A DNA stretch of 64,000 nt, from the NCBI RefSeq assembly GCF_009649815.1, contig NZ_WJIC01000004.1:124001-188000 (forward strand), read 5' to 3'. Positions 48,729 to 59,640 of the stretch are shown piece by piece; the first letter of the stretch is position 1, and each line of letters opens with the position of its first letter. The notes under the pieces are model-generated. The model was not told where the DNA came from and did not search any database. It saw only the letters and a list, made by a program, of their open reading frames with translations. This stretch comes from Nocardia sp. SYP-A9097. GTDB lineage: Bacteria > Actinomycetota > Actinomycetes > Mycobacteriales > Mycobacteriaceae. The translations under genes and the position numbers were made by a program.

Positions 48729-50291
48729 GTGCGTGGATCGTTGGTGTTGATGGTGGCCTCGTGCCTGGTGACGGGCGCGCAGAGCGCCGCGGCGGAACCG
48801 GGTTCGCAGCCGCTGGGGTGTGTGCCCGCTATCGGGTCGCCGCAACTCATTCCGCCGCTGCCCGGGCTGTTTCTGCCGCTACCGAGCGTGCGCGGAGTCT
48901 CGGAGTTCGACGATCTGGCTACGGCGCCGGCGGACCTGGAGTTCCCGCCGAGCATCGAATTCCGGGACAACACAAAGGGATTCAATGACTTCGTCGAGGT
49001 GGTGCTGCGGCGCGGGTCGCTGTACGCCCGGCCACGGAACTCGAATGCGGTGTGGCGCAAGGTCGTAACGCCCGGCTGTCTGGACGGCGGCATCGTGGCT
49101 ACCTCGGTGAACGCCAATATGCTGGTGGCGATCGACCGGAAGGGCTGGATCTACTCGATGGACAATCTGCTCTCCGGTCCGATGCTGTGGAATTGGACGC
49201 GCTCATACGGCGGGCCGATCTGGCTATGGCCGGGCTTCACGATTCCCGATGGCGGCTCCGATCAGGTGTCCTCCAGCAAGTGGGCGCTGAGCCACCGCAC
49301 ATCATCGAGTTTCGTTGACGCGCAGGGCAATACGCACCCGCTGACCGCCGGATTGGTCGAGATCGTCAGCCTCACCGGCGACGGCTCGCGGATCACCTAC
49401 CAGGACCCTTGGCTACCCGCGGACCTCAGCTATGAGATCGGTGGCCCCGAACAAGGCCGTTTCATCTCCGAATCACTCTCGGTCTCGGGCTCGGTGACGG
49501 TCGTGATGAACCGCTACGGCGATATGTACACCCGCAAATACGATCTGGACCTGGCGGGCTCGAACCACATCCCCGAGCGCTACACCTGGCAGCCGCAGGG
49601 CCCGGCCGCGCAAGCGCCCAATCAGCTGGTGGAACGTTTCGACTCGCAGTACGCGGCGGTCTCACTACCCGCCGAGGATTGGCGCAAGCAGCCGAAGATC
49701 CCCGGCGAGATCACCTCTCGACTGTCAATCCAGGACACCGGCCCGGCCGTCGAGGACCGCGAACTACGAGTCGAAGGCCGCAGGGACGGCCGGACCGGCT
49801 ACTGGCACAAGGGTTTGGCCGACCAGGTCTGGCAGTTCTCCGCCACCGATGAGCCGCTCGCACAACCGGTGCTGACCGGGAACTCCGCCCGCGACCAATC
49901 GCGCGCGAACCTGGCTCCGGAAAGCCCACTCACCTATCGGGGTGGACTCCCCGCCGACTGGACCCTGCGCGTCGAGCACTTCGATTGGGCGCAAACCAAA
50001 CACGACGTCGAACTCGTCTCCCCGACGGGCCGCGCCTACCCGGTTCAGCTGTACACCACCGATGGGCTGCGACTGCTGCCACGCGCCGCCGGACTCGACA
50101 ACAACCCGCGCGGTCTCGAGGGAGCCCTGGATCTCCGCTCGGCCGAACCCTGGCTCCCGGAGAAAGCCGAACTCGCGGCCTTCATGAGCCGGCACCTGAA
50201 CGGGCAGCAGGTCTATGAGGTGACGGTGCATGCCACCGAATCCCAGCTCGTCATCGATCCACTCGGCAGCATCCTGAACCGAACAGACTGA
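48729..50291 (+). CDS. Large secreted protein of unknown function
   Basis: A 520-residue protein from GTG 48729 with a signal peptide (VRGSLVLMVASCLVTGAQSAAAEPG). The mature part is beta-rich, with repeats of the kind WKVV, GWIYSMDN, GDMYTRKYDLDLAG and TWQPQGPAA, suggesting a propeller-like or sheet fold; several Trp and Tyr residues could line a ligand surface. I do not recognise the family. It is divergent from the kinase gene across 111 bases, so they may share control. Possible role in envelope or extracellular binding is inference. Confidence 0.7.
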   Translation: MRGSLVLMVASCLVTGAQSAAAEPGSQPLGCVPAIGSPQLIPPLPGLFLPLPSVRGVSEFDDLATAPADLEFPPSIEFRDNTKGFNDFVEVVLRRGSLYARPRNSNAVWRKVVTPGCLDGGIVATSVNANMLVAIDRKGWIYSMDNLLSGPMLWNWTRSYGGPIWLWPGFTIPDGGSDQVSSSKWALSHRTSSSFVDAQGNTHPLTAGLVEIVSLTGDGSRITYQDPWLPADLSYEIGGPEQGRFISESLSVSGSVTVVMNRYGDMYTRKYDLDLAGSNHIPERYTWQPQGPAAQAPNQLVERFDSQYAAVSLPAEDWRKQPKIPGEITSRLSIQDTGPAVEDRELRVEGRRDGRTGYWHKGLADQVWQFSATDEPLAQPVLTGNSARDQSRANLAPESPLTYRGGLPADWTLRVEHFDWAQTKHDVELVSPTGRAYPVQLYTTDGLRLLPRAAGLDNNPRGLEGALDLRSAEPWLPEKAELAAFMSRHLNGQQVYEVTVHATESQLVIDPLGSILNRTD

Positions 50292-50339
50292 CCGTCACGC
50301 GGCGTTACAGTGGTAGTCGGGGGAACGTAAGGACACCGA

Positions 50340-51647
50340 TTGAGCACTGTCGCGCAGGGCAGCCCATGGGTTGCGGTCCGGCCGGACGATGACGTCGCAC
50401 GGCTGGCGGAGCGGGTTTCGCTGGCGCACAGGTCATTTCTCGAGGGCGTGGATCGACTACCGGTGATCAGACCGGACGGCCGATCGGTGCGGGCGGTCGT
50501 GCTGGACTCCTGGCGGCGCAGTCGCAGCAGCGGCGTCGATCCGGACGGTTTCGGCGGGGCCGTCGACCTCGAGGGCCTGGAACTACAGCGCTATCGGGCC
50601 GCGCATCCGACCGCCTCGATTCGACCGGTGGTGCGCAAACTCCTGGTGGAGGATGCGGCCGAGGCCGGATTGCTGGTCGCGATCAGTGACGCGCGCGGTC
50701 GACTGCTGTGGGTGGAGGGCGATCCCAAGGTCAAGGATCGCGCCGTGGGGATGAATTTCGTGGAGGGGTCGGATTGGAGTGAGGAACGGGTCGGCACCAA
50801 TGCGCCGGGGACCGCGCTGGCCCTCGACCACTCGGTGCAGATCTTCGGCGCCGAGCATTTCAGCCGGGCCGTGCACGAGTTCAGCTGTACCGCCGCGCCG
50901 GTGCATGATCCATTGAGCGGCAAGACCATTGGCGCCATCGATATCACCGGTGGACCGCGCGTGGCCGGGCCCGAGGTGCTGTCGCTGATTCGCGCGACGG
51001 TGCTGGCGGTGGAGTCGGAGCTGCGCCTCGGACTGCTCGGTGCGCATCCGCGGAACGATTCGGAGACAGCGCGTTTGCAGGTGCTCGGGCCGGAGCGGCC
51101 GGTACTGATCCGCGATGGTGAGCGAATTCGCCTGTCGCAGCGGCACTCCGAGATTCTGCTACTGCTGGCCGAACATCCGGAGGGTTTGAGCGCGGACCAT
51201 CTGGCCATGCTCCTCGATGAATCCGAACTCGATCCGGTGACGGTGCGCGCGGAATTATCTCGGGTCCGAAAGCTGGTGGGTGCGAACGGTTTCGGCTCCC
51301 GCCCGTATCGCCTGCTGATGGATCTGGAGACCGATGTCACGCAGGTGCGGCGCGCGCTCGCCCGCGGTGATGCGGCGGCGGCACTGTGCGCGTATCCCGG
51401 GCCGATCCTGCCGCGCTCGCTCGCGCCGGGCATTGTCGAGCTGCGCGCCGAATTGCACGGCCGGTTGCGGGCGGCCCTGCTCGTTGCTGGTGATGGTCGT
51501 CTGCTCGCGCGCTGGACCAGTTCGGTCGACGGCCGCGACGATCTCGCCGCGTGGAGCGCGTATCTCGGTTCGCTGGACCGCAATTCTTCGATGTATGCCC
51601 AGGTGGAAGCCCAATTATCGCTACTGGACCGCAAACTGGGCATCTGA
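50340..51647 (+). CDS. GAF-domain transcriptional regulator with SARP-like C-terminal domain
   Basis: A 435-residue regulator from TTG 50340. The amino segment ARLAERVSLAHRSFLEG plus SWRRSRSSGVDP resembles the N-terminal half of AcoR-type activators. Residues about 100-240 form a GAF domain (EGDPKVKDRAVGMNFVEGSDWSEERVGTNAPGTALALDHSVQIFGAEHF). There is no sigma-54 AAA+ domain; instead residues about 255-330 form a winged helix (LSQRHSEILLLLAEHPEGLSADHLAMLLDE) with a helical tail. It is upstream of an aldehyde dehydrogenase gene and an inverted repeat, its probable targets. GAF regulators of this kind respond to aldehydes or alcohols. Confidence 0.75.
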   Translation: MSTVAQGSPWVAVRPDDDVARLAERVSLAHRSFLEGVDRLPVIRPDGRSVRAVVLDSWRRSRSSGVDPDGFGGAVDLEGLELQRYRAAHPTASIRPVVRKLLVEDAAEAGLLVAISDARGRLLWVEGDPKVKDRAVGMNFVEGSDWSEERVGTNAPGTALALDHSVQIFGAEHFSRAVHEFSCTAAPVHDPLSGKTIGAIDITGGPRVAGPEVLSLIRATVLAVESELRLGLLGAHPRNDSETARLQVLGPERPVLIRDGERIRLSQRHSEILLLLAEHPEGLSADHLAMLLDESELDPVTVRAELSRVRKLVGANGFGSRPYRLLMDLETDVTQVRRALARGDAAAALCAYPGPILPRSLAPGIVELRAELHGRLRAALLVAGDGRLLARWTSSVDGRDDLAAWSAYLGSLDRNSSMYAQVEAQLSLLDRKLGI

Positions 51648-51655
51648 CCGACTTC

Positions 51656-51672
51656 TTGCAACGGTGCTGCAA
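51656..51672. promoter_or_regulatory. Inverted repeat before the aldehyde dehydrogenase gene
   Basis: TTGCA-N7-TGCAA lies just after the GAF-regulator stop and 67 bases before the dehydrogenase ATG. Spacing of the arms by 12 bases centre-to-centre fits a dimeric activator site. Confidence 0.5.
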
Positions 51673-51738
51673 CAACTATCCTCGTAGTGTTCCGGATCAC
51701 ACCTGGCCAGAAACCGTCAGCAGATCGAGGAGTATTCG

Positions 51739-53261
<1,523 letters not shown>

Positions 53262-53262
<1 letters not shown>

Positions 53263-53798
53263 TGCCCGCCCCCGCCCCTCGGCGGGTCCGTGCCACCGCG
53301 GCGGCGATGGATCTCCTCCGTCGCCTCCGCGCCACGCACGGCCCCCTCATGCTCCACCAATCCGGCGGCTGCTGCGACGGCTCCGCCCCCATGTGTTACC
53401 CCGCAGGCGAATTCGTCATAGGCGACCGAGATGTCCTTCTCGGCCTCCTGGACCTGCGCCTGCGCACCGGCGAGCACCCCACAACCCCCGCACCCTCGGA
53501 AGATATTGCGCCGGTATGGATCTCCGGCCCCCAATTCACCGCCTGGCAACACACCCAACTCGTCCTGGACGTAGTCCCGGGCCGCGGTTCAGGTTTCAGC
53601 CTCGAATCCCCGGAGGGCTACCGATTCCTGAGCCGCGGAAGAGTTTTCGCCTCCACCGAACTCGACATCCTGAGCACCACGGAAATCATCACCGGCGAAA
53701 CCTACGACCAAGGAGCCCGCCCCACCCCTTCCCCCGAACCCCAAGTCGTAGCCGAAGCCGTGGACGCCTGCCCCGTCCCAGGTCGCGAAACGCGATAG
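53262..53798 (+). CDS. DUF779 protein
   Basis: A 178-residue protein with the DUF779 core LMLHQSGGCCDGSAPMCYPAGEFVIGDRDVLLG and a later WISGPQFTAWQHTQLVLDVVPGRGSGFSLES. The clustered Cys residues (GGCCDGSAPMC) could bind a metal. Such genes are usually found next to aldehyde dehydrogenases, as here; the function is undefined. It overlaps the dehydrogenase stop by one base (TGATG). The C-terminal 30 residues are proline-rich and probably disordered. Confidence 0.88.
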
Positions 53799-53870
53799 AC
53801 CCGCGTCGACATGCGGTGATGGCAGCGTAGGTGCCTGGATCACCTGGATTGTCATGCCAGACTGGGCGGC

Positions 53871-55055
53871 GTGAGCGAGCCAGTGATCGATGACGGGGTG
53901 CCTTCGGGGCCGGATGAATTGACCGCGCCTGCCGGTGCGAAGGATTCGGGTGCTGCCGACCGGGGTGTGGTTATCGGGCGGGGACTGATCTGGCTTGCCA
54001 AGTGGTCGTTGTGTTTGGTCGCGATTGCCGCGGGCGTTTGGGTGCTCGGGCTGGTGCTCGGGAAATTGTGGGTGGCGGTGCTGCCGGTGTTGTTGGCGCT
54101 GGTGGTGTCGACGGTGTTGTGGCCGCCGACCCGGTGGCTGGTTGCGCGCGGGTTCCCTGCTGCGGCTGCGGCTTCCATTACGACGGTGGGGTTGCTCGCG
54201 CTGTTGGTCGGGGTGATCGCGTTGATCGTGCCGTCGGTGGTGGATCAGGCGCCGGAGTTGGCGGATCGGGCCACCGAGGGGGTGCATAAGGTCCGGGATT
54301 GGTTGCATGGGCCGCCGTTGAATATCGGTGATGAGCAATTGAATTCGGCGGTGGACGCGATTGTGGGGAAGGTGCAGTCCAGTGCCGAGCGGATCGCTTC
54401 GGGAGTATTCGCCGGGGTGAGTTCGGCGACTTCGGCGATTGTCACGCTGTTTCTGGTGCTCATGCTGACGTTCTTCTTCGTCAAGGACGGGCCGCGATTG
54501 CTGCCCTGGCTGCATTCGCAGCTGGGTAGAAGCAGCGGCCGGCATGTGGAAGAGGTGCTGAACCGGGTGTGGGCCACGCTCGGCGGATTCATTCGCACTC
54601 AAGCCCTGGTGAGTCTCATCGACGCGGTGCTGATCGGTGGCGGCCTGGTGATCCTGCGCATTCCGCTGGCCGCCGTACTGACCGTGCTGACCTTCCTCGG
54701 CGGTTTCGTCCCGATCGTCGGCGCGTTCGTCGCCGGCGCGCTGGCCGTCCTGGTGGCCCTGGTGACCAAGGGTCTGACCAGCGCGCTCATCGTGCTGGCC
54801 ATCATCGTGGTGGTGCAGCAGCTGGAAGGCAATGTGCTGCAACCGATTCTGCAGAGCCGCAGCATGCAACTGCACGCCGTGGTGGTGTTGCTGGCCATTA
54901 CCGTCGGCAGCGCGCTGTACGGAATCGTCGGCGCGTTCCTGTCGGTTCCGGTGGTGGCGGTGGCCGCGGTGGTGCTGCGCTATCTAGGTGAGCAGGTCAA
55001 CGCGCGCAGCACTCCGGAAGGAGGAGGCACGGACCTCGAGGTGGGCGTCGAATAG
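53871..55055 (+). CDS. AI-2E family transporter (TqsA/YdiK-like permease)
   Basis: A 394-residue membrane protein from GTG 53871. Eight or so hydrophobic segments: three at the start (WSLCLVAIAAGVWVLGLVLGKLWVAVLPVLLALVVSTVLW), one pair around residue 110, and a C-terminal bundle (ALVSLIDAVLIGGGLVILRIPLAAVLTVLTFLGGFVPIVGAFVAG, VVQQLEGNVLQPILQSRSMQLH, SALYGIVGAFLSVPVVAVAAVVLRYLG). The FVPIVGAF and EGNVLQP motifs are characteristic. Proposed roles are export of autoinducer-2 or Na+/H+ antiport. Its 3' end overlaps the convergent LacI gene by 72 bases. Confidence 0.85.
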   Translation: MSEPVIDDGVPSGPDELTAPAGAKDSGAADRGVVIGRGLIWLAKWSLCLVAIAAGVWVLGLVLGKLWVAVLPVLLALVVSTVLWPPTRWLVARGFPAAAAASITTVGLLALLVGVIALIVPSVVDQAPELADRATEGVHKVRDWLHGPPLNIGDEQLNSAVDAIVGKVQSSAERIASGVFAGVSSATSAIVTLFLVLMLTFFFVKDGPRLLPWLHSQLGRSSGRHVEEVLNRVWATLGGFIRTQALVSLIDAVLIGGGLVILRIPLAAVLTVLTFLGGFVPIVGAFVAGALAVLVALVTKGLTSALIVLAIIVVVQQLEGNVLQPILQSRSMQLHAVVVLLAITVGSALYGIVGAFLSVPVVAVAAVVLRYLGEQVNARSTPEGGGTDLEVGVE

Positions 55056-56021
55056 CTTGCCGGGCACGCCTTTTCGGCCCTCGATAATGTCGATGAGCAA
55101 ATCCACGGAGGCTTCGGAGGTCTCCTTCGGCAGATAGCTGAGGGTGGAGAGCGGGGGATCGGTGTAGGCGGCGGAGGGGTCCTCGCTGGTGCAGACCAGG
55201 AGCAGGTCGTCCGGTGCGGTGCGGCCCGCGCGGCGGACCGCGTCCAGCAGCATCAAGGGGCTCACCTCGGCGAGGGTGAAGATCGCATCCGGGTGCATTG
55301 CGAGGGCCTCGTCGACGGGCAGGCGCACGCCGTCGGGGCCGGGGATGGTGACCATGGTGACCATCGGGTCCAGATGGTGCTCGGTGCACCAATCCCGGTA
55401 GGCGTGTTCGGATTCGGCGTTGTAGCTGGCGGTGGATCGCGCCGAGACCAGCACGATGCGTTGTGCGCCTTGGGATTTCAAATGGTCCAGCACGGTGCGC
55501 GTAGCGGCGCCGTAATCGAAGTCGACCCAGCGGCTCAGTGGGCCGGCCAGGTTGGCGAGAGCGCGGCGGTCACTGACCACCGGCACGCCGGCGGAGAGGA
55601 AGTCGGCCACCATGGGATCGCCATCCACCGGATCCACCACGCAGACCCCGTCAAGGGGCATATTCACCCAGTGGTCGCCGGGGGAGGTGGTGGGGAGTAG
55701 CACCACGCCGTAGCCGTGCGCCAGCGCGGTGCGGGTGCTTGCGGTGACCAGTTGCGAGAAGTAAGCCATATCGGTGTAGACCCACGAGGTCTCCACGTAT
55801 TCGCGCGCGGCCAGACCGAGTAGCCGGGTATGCCCCGCGCGCAGCAGCCGCGCGGTGGCGTTGGGGCGGTAGCCCATCAGTCGCGCGGTCTCCCGCACAT
55901 GGTCGCGGGTGGCGTCGGGTAATCGCCCCGAGCCGTTGAGTGCGTCCGAGACGGTGGTTTTGGAAACGCCGGCGGCACGGGCGACATCCACCAGTCGGAC
56001 GCGGGGATCGGGCCTGCTCAT
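54984..56021 (-). CDS. LacI-family regulator of the ABC-transporter/amidase operon
   Basis: A 345-residue LacI/GalR protein: helix-turn-helix VRLVDVARAAGVSKTTVSDALNGSGRL with hinge ATRDHVRETARLMGYRPNATARLLRAG, and a ligand domain (LGLAAREYVETSWVYTDMAYFSQLVTASTRTALAHGYGVVLLP, GVCVVDPVDGDPM, RIVLVSARSTASYNAESEHAYRDW, DAIFTLAEVSPLMLLDAVRRAGR). It is divergent from the substrate-binding lipoprotein gene at 56187, with two palindromes between, so it probably represses both. The inducer may be the amide-type substrate of the operon (inference). Confidence 0.87.
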   Translation of the reverse strand: MSRPDPRVRLVDVARAAGVSKTTVSDALNGSGRLPDATRDHVRETARLMGYRPNATARLLRAGHTRLLGLAAREYVETSWVYTDMAYFSQLVTASTRTALAHGYGVVLLPTTSPGDHWVNMPLDGVCVVDPVDGDPMVADFLSAGVPVVSDRRALANLAGPLSRWVDFDYGAATRTVLDHLKSQGAQRIVLVSARSTASYNAESEHAYRDWCTEHHLDPMVTMVTIPGPDGVRLPVDEALAMHPDAIFTLAEVSPLMLLDAVRRAGRTAPDDLLLVCTSEDPSAAYTDPPLSTLSYLPKETSEASVDLLIDIIEGRKGVPGKLFDAHLEVRASSFRSAARVDLLT

Positions 56022-56078
56022 AGCCCGATCATGGCATAGCCGAACTGTGTCGCGTTGTAAACCCTTTGTTTCCTCCGC

Positions 56079-56117
56079 AGAAACGTTTCTTCAAAGCACT
56101 TGTGCAGGAACGTTCCT
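56079..56117. promoter_or_regulatory. Two palindromic operators for the second LacI regulator
   Basis: AGAAACGTTTCT (56079-56090) and AGGAACGTTCCT (56106-56117) are perfect 12-base palindromes with related centres (AACGTT), 27 bases apart centre to centre, in the gap between the LacI and lipoprotein starts. Central CG and the tandem arrangement suit LacI-family binding. Confidence 0.75.
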
Positions 56118-56186
56118 TCATCTTGACTGCCCACCACCAGCAATGCAGATCGAATGATCTGGATCACATCAGCAAGAGGTGTCCCG

Positions 56187-57824
56187 ATGCGTCCCGTCCC
56201 TTCGGTAAAAATCGCGAGCGCCGCCGTCATGGCGTTCGTGGCCTTCGCAGCCACGGCCTGTGGCGGTGCCACCACGTCCAGCGGAGGCGGCGGCCTGCCC
56301 TTCCAGATCACCGCGGGAACCCCCGCCGCCAAGGGCCCGGTCGACTCCGCGACCTGGTCTCTCTACGCCGAACCGCAGTCGCTCGACTACGCGTACGCCT
56401 TCGACTACCCGCCGAATACCGTGCTGTCCAATGTCTGTGACCAGCTGAACCGCATCACCCCGGACATGAAGGTCGAACCCGGCCTCGCGACCGCCGCGAC
56501 CTCGCCGGATCCGCTGCGCTGGGTGTACACGATCCGCCCGGGCGTGAAATTCCACGACGGCACCGCGCTGACCGCCGACGATGTGGTCGCCAGCCTGCGT
56601 CGGCATATGGACCCGGCGGTGGGGTCCTACTGGGTCGCGGCCTACCAGAACGTCGCATCGATCGACAAGACCGGCCCGATGGAGGTCACGGTCCACCTGC
56701 GCAAGCCCGATCAGCTGTTCAACCAGGAGATGGGCACCTCGGCCGGCACCATCGAGAGCGCCGCGTTCCTGACCAAGGCGGGCGCCAACTACGGCACCCC
56801 GGACGGCGGCGTCAACTGCACCGGCCCGTACACGCTGGCAGGCTGGCAGAAGGGCCAGTCGATCAACCTGAAGAAGTTCGACGGGTATTGGGATTCCGCG
56901 CTGGCCCCGAAGACCGCCAACATGAAGATGGTCTTCATCCAGGATCCGGCCGCGCGGGTGAACGCCATGCTGTCGTCCGAGGTGGACGGCGGATATCTGC
57001 TGCCCTCGACGGGTTTCGACAAACTGAAGACCGCTTCGAACGGCACCCTGTTCTTCGGCCCGAGCACCACCGCGGTGAGCCTGATCCCCACCAATCTGCA
57101 GGGCACGCTGGGTGACGCACGGGTTCGCAAGGCGCTGTCGATGGCCCTTGACCGTTCGGGCATCATCTCGGCGGCGGTCGGCGGTTACGGCACTCCTGCC
57201 AAGGCCCCTGCCGCGATCGGCGCGTGGGGTCTGGCACCCGATGCCGCCAAGGACTACTACGCGCAACTGCCGGAGTTCACCCGCGATGTGGCCGGTGCCA
57301 AGGCACTGATCGAACAGGCCGGAGCCACCGGTAAGAAGGTGGTGATGGCGACCAGCACCATGTCGCCCGAGCTCGGTGTCATCGCCAATGCCGTCCAGTC
57401 GGCGGGCCACGATATCGGTCTGGATGTGCAGTTGCAGCCGATCGCGCCGGACGCCTACACCGCGCTGTTCGGTGATGCCTCCGCCCGCGCCGGAATCGAT
57501 CTGATGACGACCTTCTGGTACGACTCGACCCCGGATCCGCTCGAGATTTACGGCATGTTGCAGACCGGAAACGCGCTCAACTACGGCAGCTACTCCAATC
57601 CGGATTACGACAAGCTGGTTGACCAGGCCGGGGCCACGGCCGATCCGGCCGCGCGCTGCGCCGTGACGTCGAAGCTGCAGCAGATCGCGGTCAACGACCT
57701 CGCCTGGATTCCGCTGTACGAGGCGCCCAACAATATGTTCCTGAGCAAGAAGCTGACCGGCGCGACCACGTCCATCGCGCAACTGCAGTACCCGTGGGCT
57801 GCGCAACTCGGCTCCGCGTCATGA
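56187..57824 (+). CDS. ABC transporter substrate-binding lipoprotein (family 5, oligopeptide type)
   Basis: A 545-residue lipoprotein from ATG 56187 (AGAGG seven bases upstream). The signal peptide ends at a lipobox (FAATAC), with the lipid-bearing Cys at residue about 23. The mature part has the SBP_bac_5 signatures (WVYTIRPGVKFHDGTALTADDVVASL, GTPDGGVNCTGPYTL, RVRKALSMALDRSGII, YGSYSNPDYDKLVDQA). It captures a peptide, nickel or other small-molecule ligand outside the membrane for the permease encoded next. Ligand identity is unknown; the downstream amidase and amidohydrolase suggest an amide-containing compound. Confidence 0.88.
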   Translation: MRPVPSVKIASAAVMAFVAFAATACGGATTSSGGGGLPFQITAGTPAAKGPVDSATWSLYAEPQSLDYAYAFDYPPNTVLSNVCDQLNRITPDMKVEPGLATAATSPDPLRWVYTIRPGVKFHDGTALTADDVVASLRRHMDPAVGSYWVAAYQNVASIDKTGPMEVTVHLRKPDQLFNQEMGTSAGTIESAAFLTKAGANYGTPDGGVNCTGPYTLAGWQKGQSINLKKFDGYWDSALAPKTANMKMVFIQDPAARVNAMLSSEVDGGYLLPSTGFDKLKTASNGTLFFGPSTTAVSLIPTNLQGTLGDARVRKALSMALDRSGIISAAVGGYGTPAKAPAAIGAWGLAPDAAKDYYAQLPEFTRDVAGAKALIEQAGATGKKVVMATSTMSPELGVIANAVQSAGHDIGLDVQLQPIAPDAYTALFGDASARAGIDLMTTFWYDSTPDPLEIYGMLQTGNALNYGSYSNPDYDKLVDQAGATADPAARCAVTSKLQQIAVNDLAWIPLYEAPNNMFLSKKLTGATTSIAQLQYPWAAQLGSAS

Positions 57825-58771
57825 TTGTCGCCAAACGGATCGCGGGCTTGGTGGCGACGCTGTTCGCCGCCTCGTTCGCGGTATTCGCCTCGCTCTACCT
57901 GGCTCCGGGTGATCCGGTGACCTTCCTGATGCACGGCCATCCGGCGACGCCGGAGGCGGTGGCCTCGATTCGCGCCCAGTACCACCTCGATGATCCGTTC
58001 ATCGTGCGGTACTTCGATTGGATCGGCGGCGTGTGCCGCGGCGATTTCGGCCGATCGGTGCAGTTCCGCCAGGACGTGAGCGATCTGCTGACCTCCCGAA
58101 TGGCCACCACCGCGTGGCTGGTCGGGTACGCGACCCTGCTGATTGTGCTGGTGGGCTTGGTCTTCGGCGCTCTGGCCGCATTGCGGCCGGGCGCGGTCGA
58201 CCGGGCCGTCATGACCATCACCGCGATCGCCACCGCCACACCGGCTTTCGTGGCGGCGGTAATCCTGGTGTCGGTATTCTCGGTCCAGCTCGGCTGGCTG
58301 CCCGCCTTCGGCGACGGTAGCGGGGCCGGATTGGGCGGGCGGATCAGCCATCTCACCCTGCCCGCGATCGCCTTGGCGTTCACCTTCGTCGGTCTGCTGG
58401 CGCGGGTGACGCGGGCGTCGATGCTGGCGGAGCTGGGGCGTGAGCATGTGGAGGTGGCGCGGTCCCGGGGTGTGCCCGAGGCGAGCGTTATCCGAAAGCA
58501 TGTGCTGCGCAATGCCCTCGGCCCCATCACCACGGTCACCGGCACGGTGGTGGCCGGACTGCTGGTGAGCACCTCGATCGTGGAGACCGCGTTCGGTGTC
58601 TCCGGTATCGGCCAGTTGCTGGTGAGTTCGGTTGCGGTGAAGGACTTCCCGGTGGTGCAGGCGGTCTGTCTGCTCGTCGTGGCGGCCTTCGTGATCGTCA
58701 ATCTGCTGGTGGATGTGCTGCTGCCGATTATCGATCCGCGCCTGGCACGAGTGAAAGTCGGTGCGGCATGA
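57821..58771 (+). CDS. ABC transporter permease (DppB type)
   Basis: A 316-residue permease; ATG 57821 overlaps the lipoprotein stop. It has six membrane helices and the oligopeptide permease signatures RIAGLVATLFAASFAVFASLYLAPGDPVTFLM and the EAA loop ARSRGVPEASVIRKHVLRNALGPI. It is the first of two paired permeases forming the channel of the transporter, with overlap to the second (ATGA). Confidence 0.9.
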   Translation: MIVAKRIAGLVATLFAASFAVFASLYLAPGDPVTFLMHGHPATPEAVASIRAQYHLDDPFIVRYFDWIGGVCRGDFGRSVQFRQDVSDLLTSRMATTAWLVGYATLLIVLVGLVFGALAALRPGAVDRAVMTITAIATATPAFVAAVILVSVFSVQLGWLPAFGDGSGAGLGGRISHLTLPAIALAFTFVGLLARVTRASMLAELGREHVEVARSRGVPEASVIRKHVLRNALGPITTVTGTVVAGLLVSTSIVETAFGVSGIGQLLVSSVAVKDFPVVQAVCLLVVAAFVIVNLLVDVLLPIIDPRLARVKVGAA

Positions 58772-59640
58772 CAACTTTGGATAAACCGATGCTGTTACAA
58801 CGACGCTGGGCAATGCCGCGTATCCGGCTCGGCGGCGGTAATGCCACGCTGATCGCGGCGCTGGTTGTGCTGGGCCTACTGGTGCTGACGGCGCTGTTCG
58901 CACCGTGGATAGCACCGCATGACCCCAATGCCGTCGACCTGTCGGCGACCCTGTCCGGATCGAGCTCCGCGCATCCGCTCGGTACCGATCAATCCGGCCG
59001 GGATGTGTTGTCGCGCTTGATCGTCGGTGCGCGCACCGGCCTGCTCGGCCCGCTGGTCGTAGTGGTCTTCTCCACGGTGCTCGGCATGCTGATCGGCGTG
59101 ATCGCCGCTTGGAACGGCGGGGTCGTGGACGCGGTGCTCTCGCGCGCCATGGATATGGTGTTCTCCTTCCCCGGGCTGCTGCTGGCGATTCTGCTGGTCG
59201 CGATCTTCGGGGCCGGTGGCACCGCGCCGGTGATCGCCATGAGCGTGGCGTATGTGCCGTACGTCGGGCGACTGACACGCGGCGTGGCATTGCAGGAGAA
59301 GGCAAGGCCCTACATCCAGGCGTATCAGGTGCAGGGCTGGTCGGGCTGGATGATCAGCCTGCGGCATCTCATCCCGAATATCGCCGCGCTCGTATTGGCC
59401 CAGGCGGCAATCAATTTCGGCTACGCGCTGATGGATCTGGCCGCACTGTCCTACCTCGGCTTCGGTGTGCAACCGCCGACGCCGGACTGGGGCGCGATGA
59501 TCAATGAGGGTTCGGCGGCGCTGCAGCGGGGTGCGCTCCTGCCCGCACTCGCTCCCGGCGTGCTCATTGTGATCGCGGTTGTCGCGTTCAGCACCGTCGG
59601 CGAGGGTTTCGCCGACCATCTGGCGAAGCGGGAGCGGTAA
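58768..59640 (+). CDS. ABC transporter permease (DppC type)
   Basis: A 290-residue permease with an amino OppC_N helix (IAALVVLGLLVLTALFAPWIAPHDPNAVDL), the GTDQSGRDVLSRLIVGARTGL motif of DppC proteins, and the EAA loop AYQVQGWSGWMISLRHLIPNI. It has the usual six helices and pairs with the permease encoded upstream. The start overlaps the preceding stop, and its stop overlaps the ATG of the next gene (TAATG). Confidence 0.9.
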   Translation: MTTLDKPMLLQRRWAMPRIRLGGGNATLIAALVVLGLLVLTALFAPWIAPHDPNAVDLSATLSGSSSAHPLGTDQSGRDVLSRLIVGARTGLLGPLVVVVFSTVLGMLIGVIAAWNGGVVDAVLSRAMDMVFSFPGLLLAILLVAIFGAGGTAPVIAMSVAYVPYVGRLTRGVALQEKARPYIQAYQVQGWSGWMISLRHLIPNIAALVLAQAAINFGYALMDLAALSYLGFGVQPPTPDWGAMINEGSAALQRGALLPALAPGVLIVIAVVAFSTVGEGFADHLAKRER

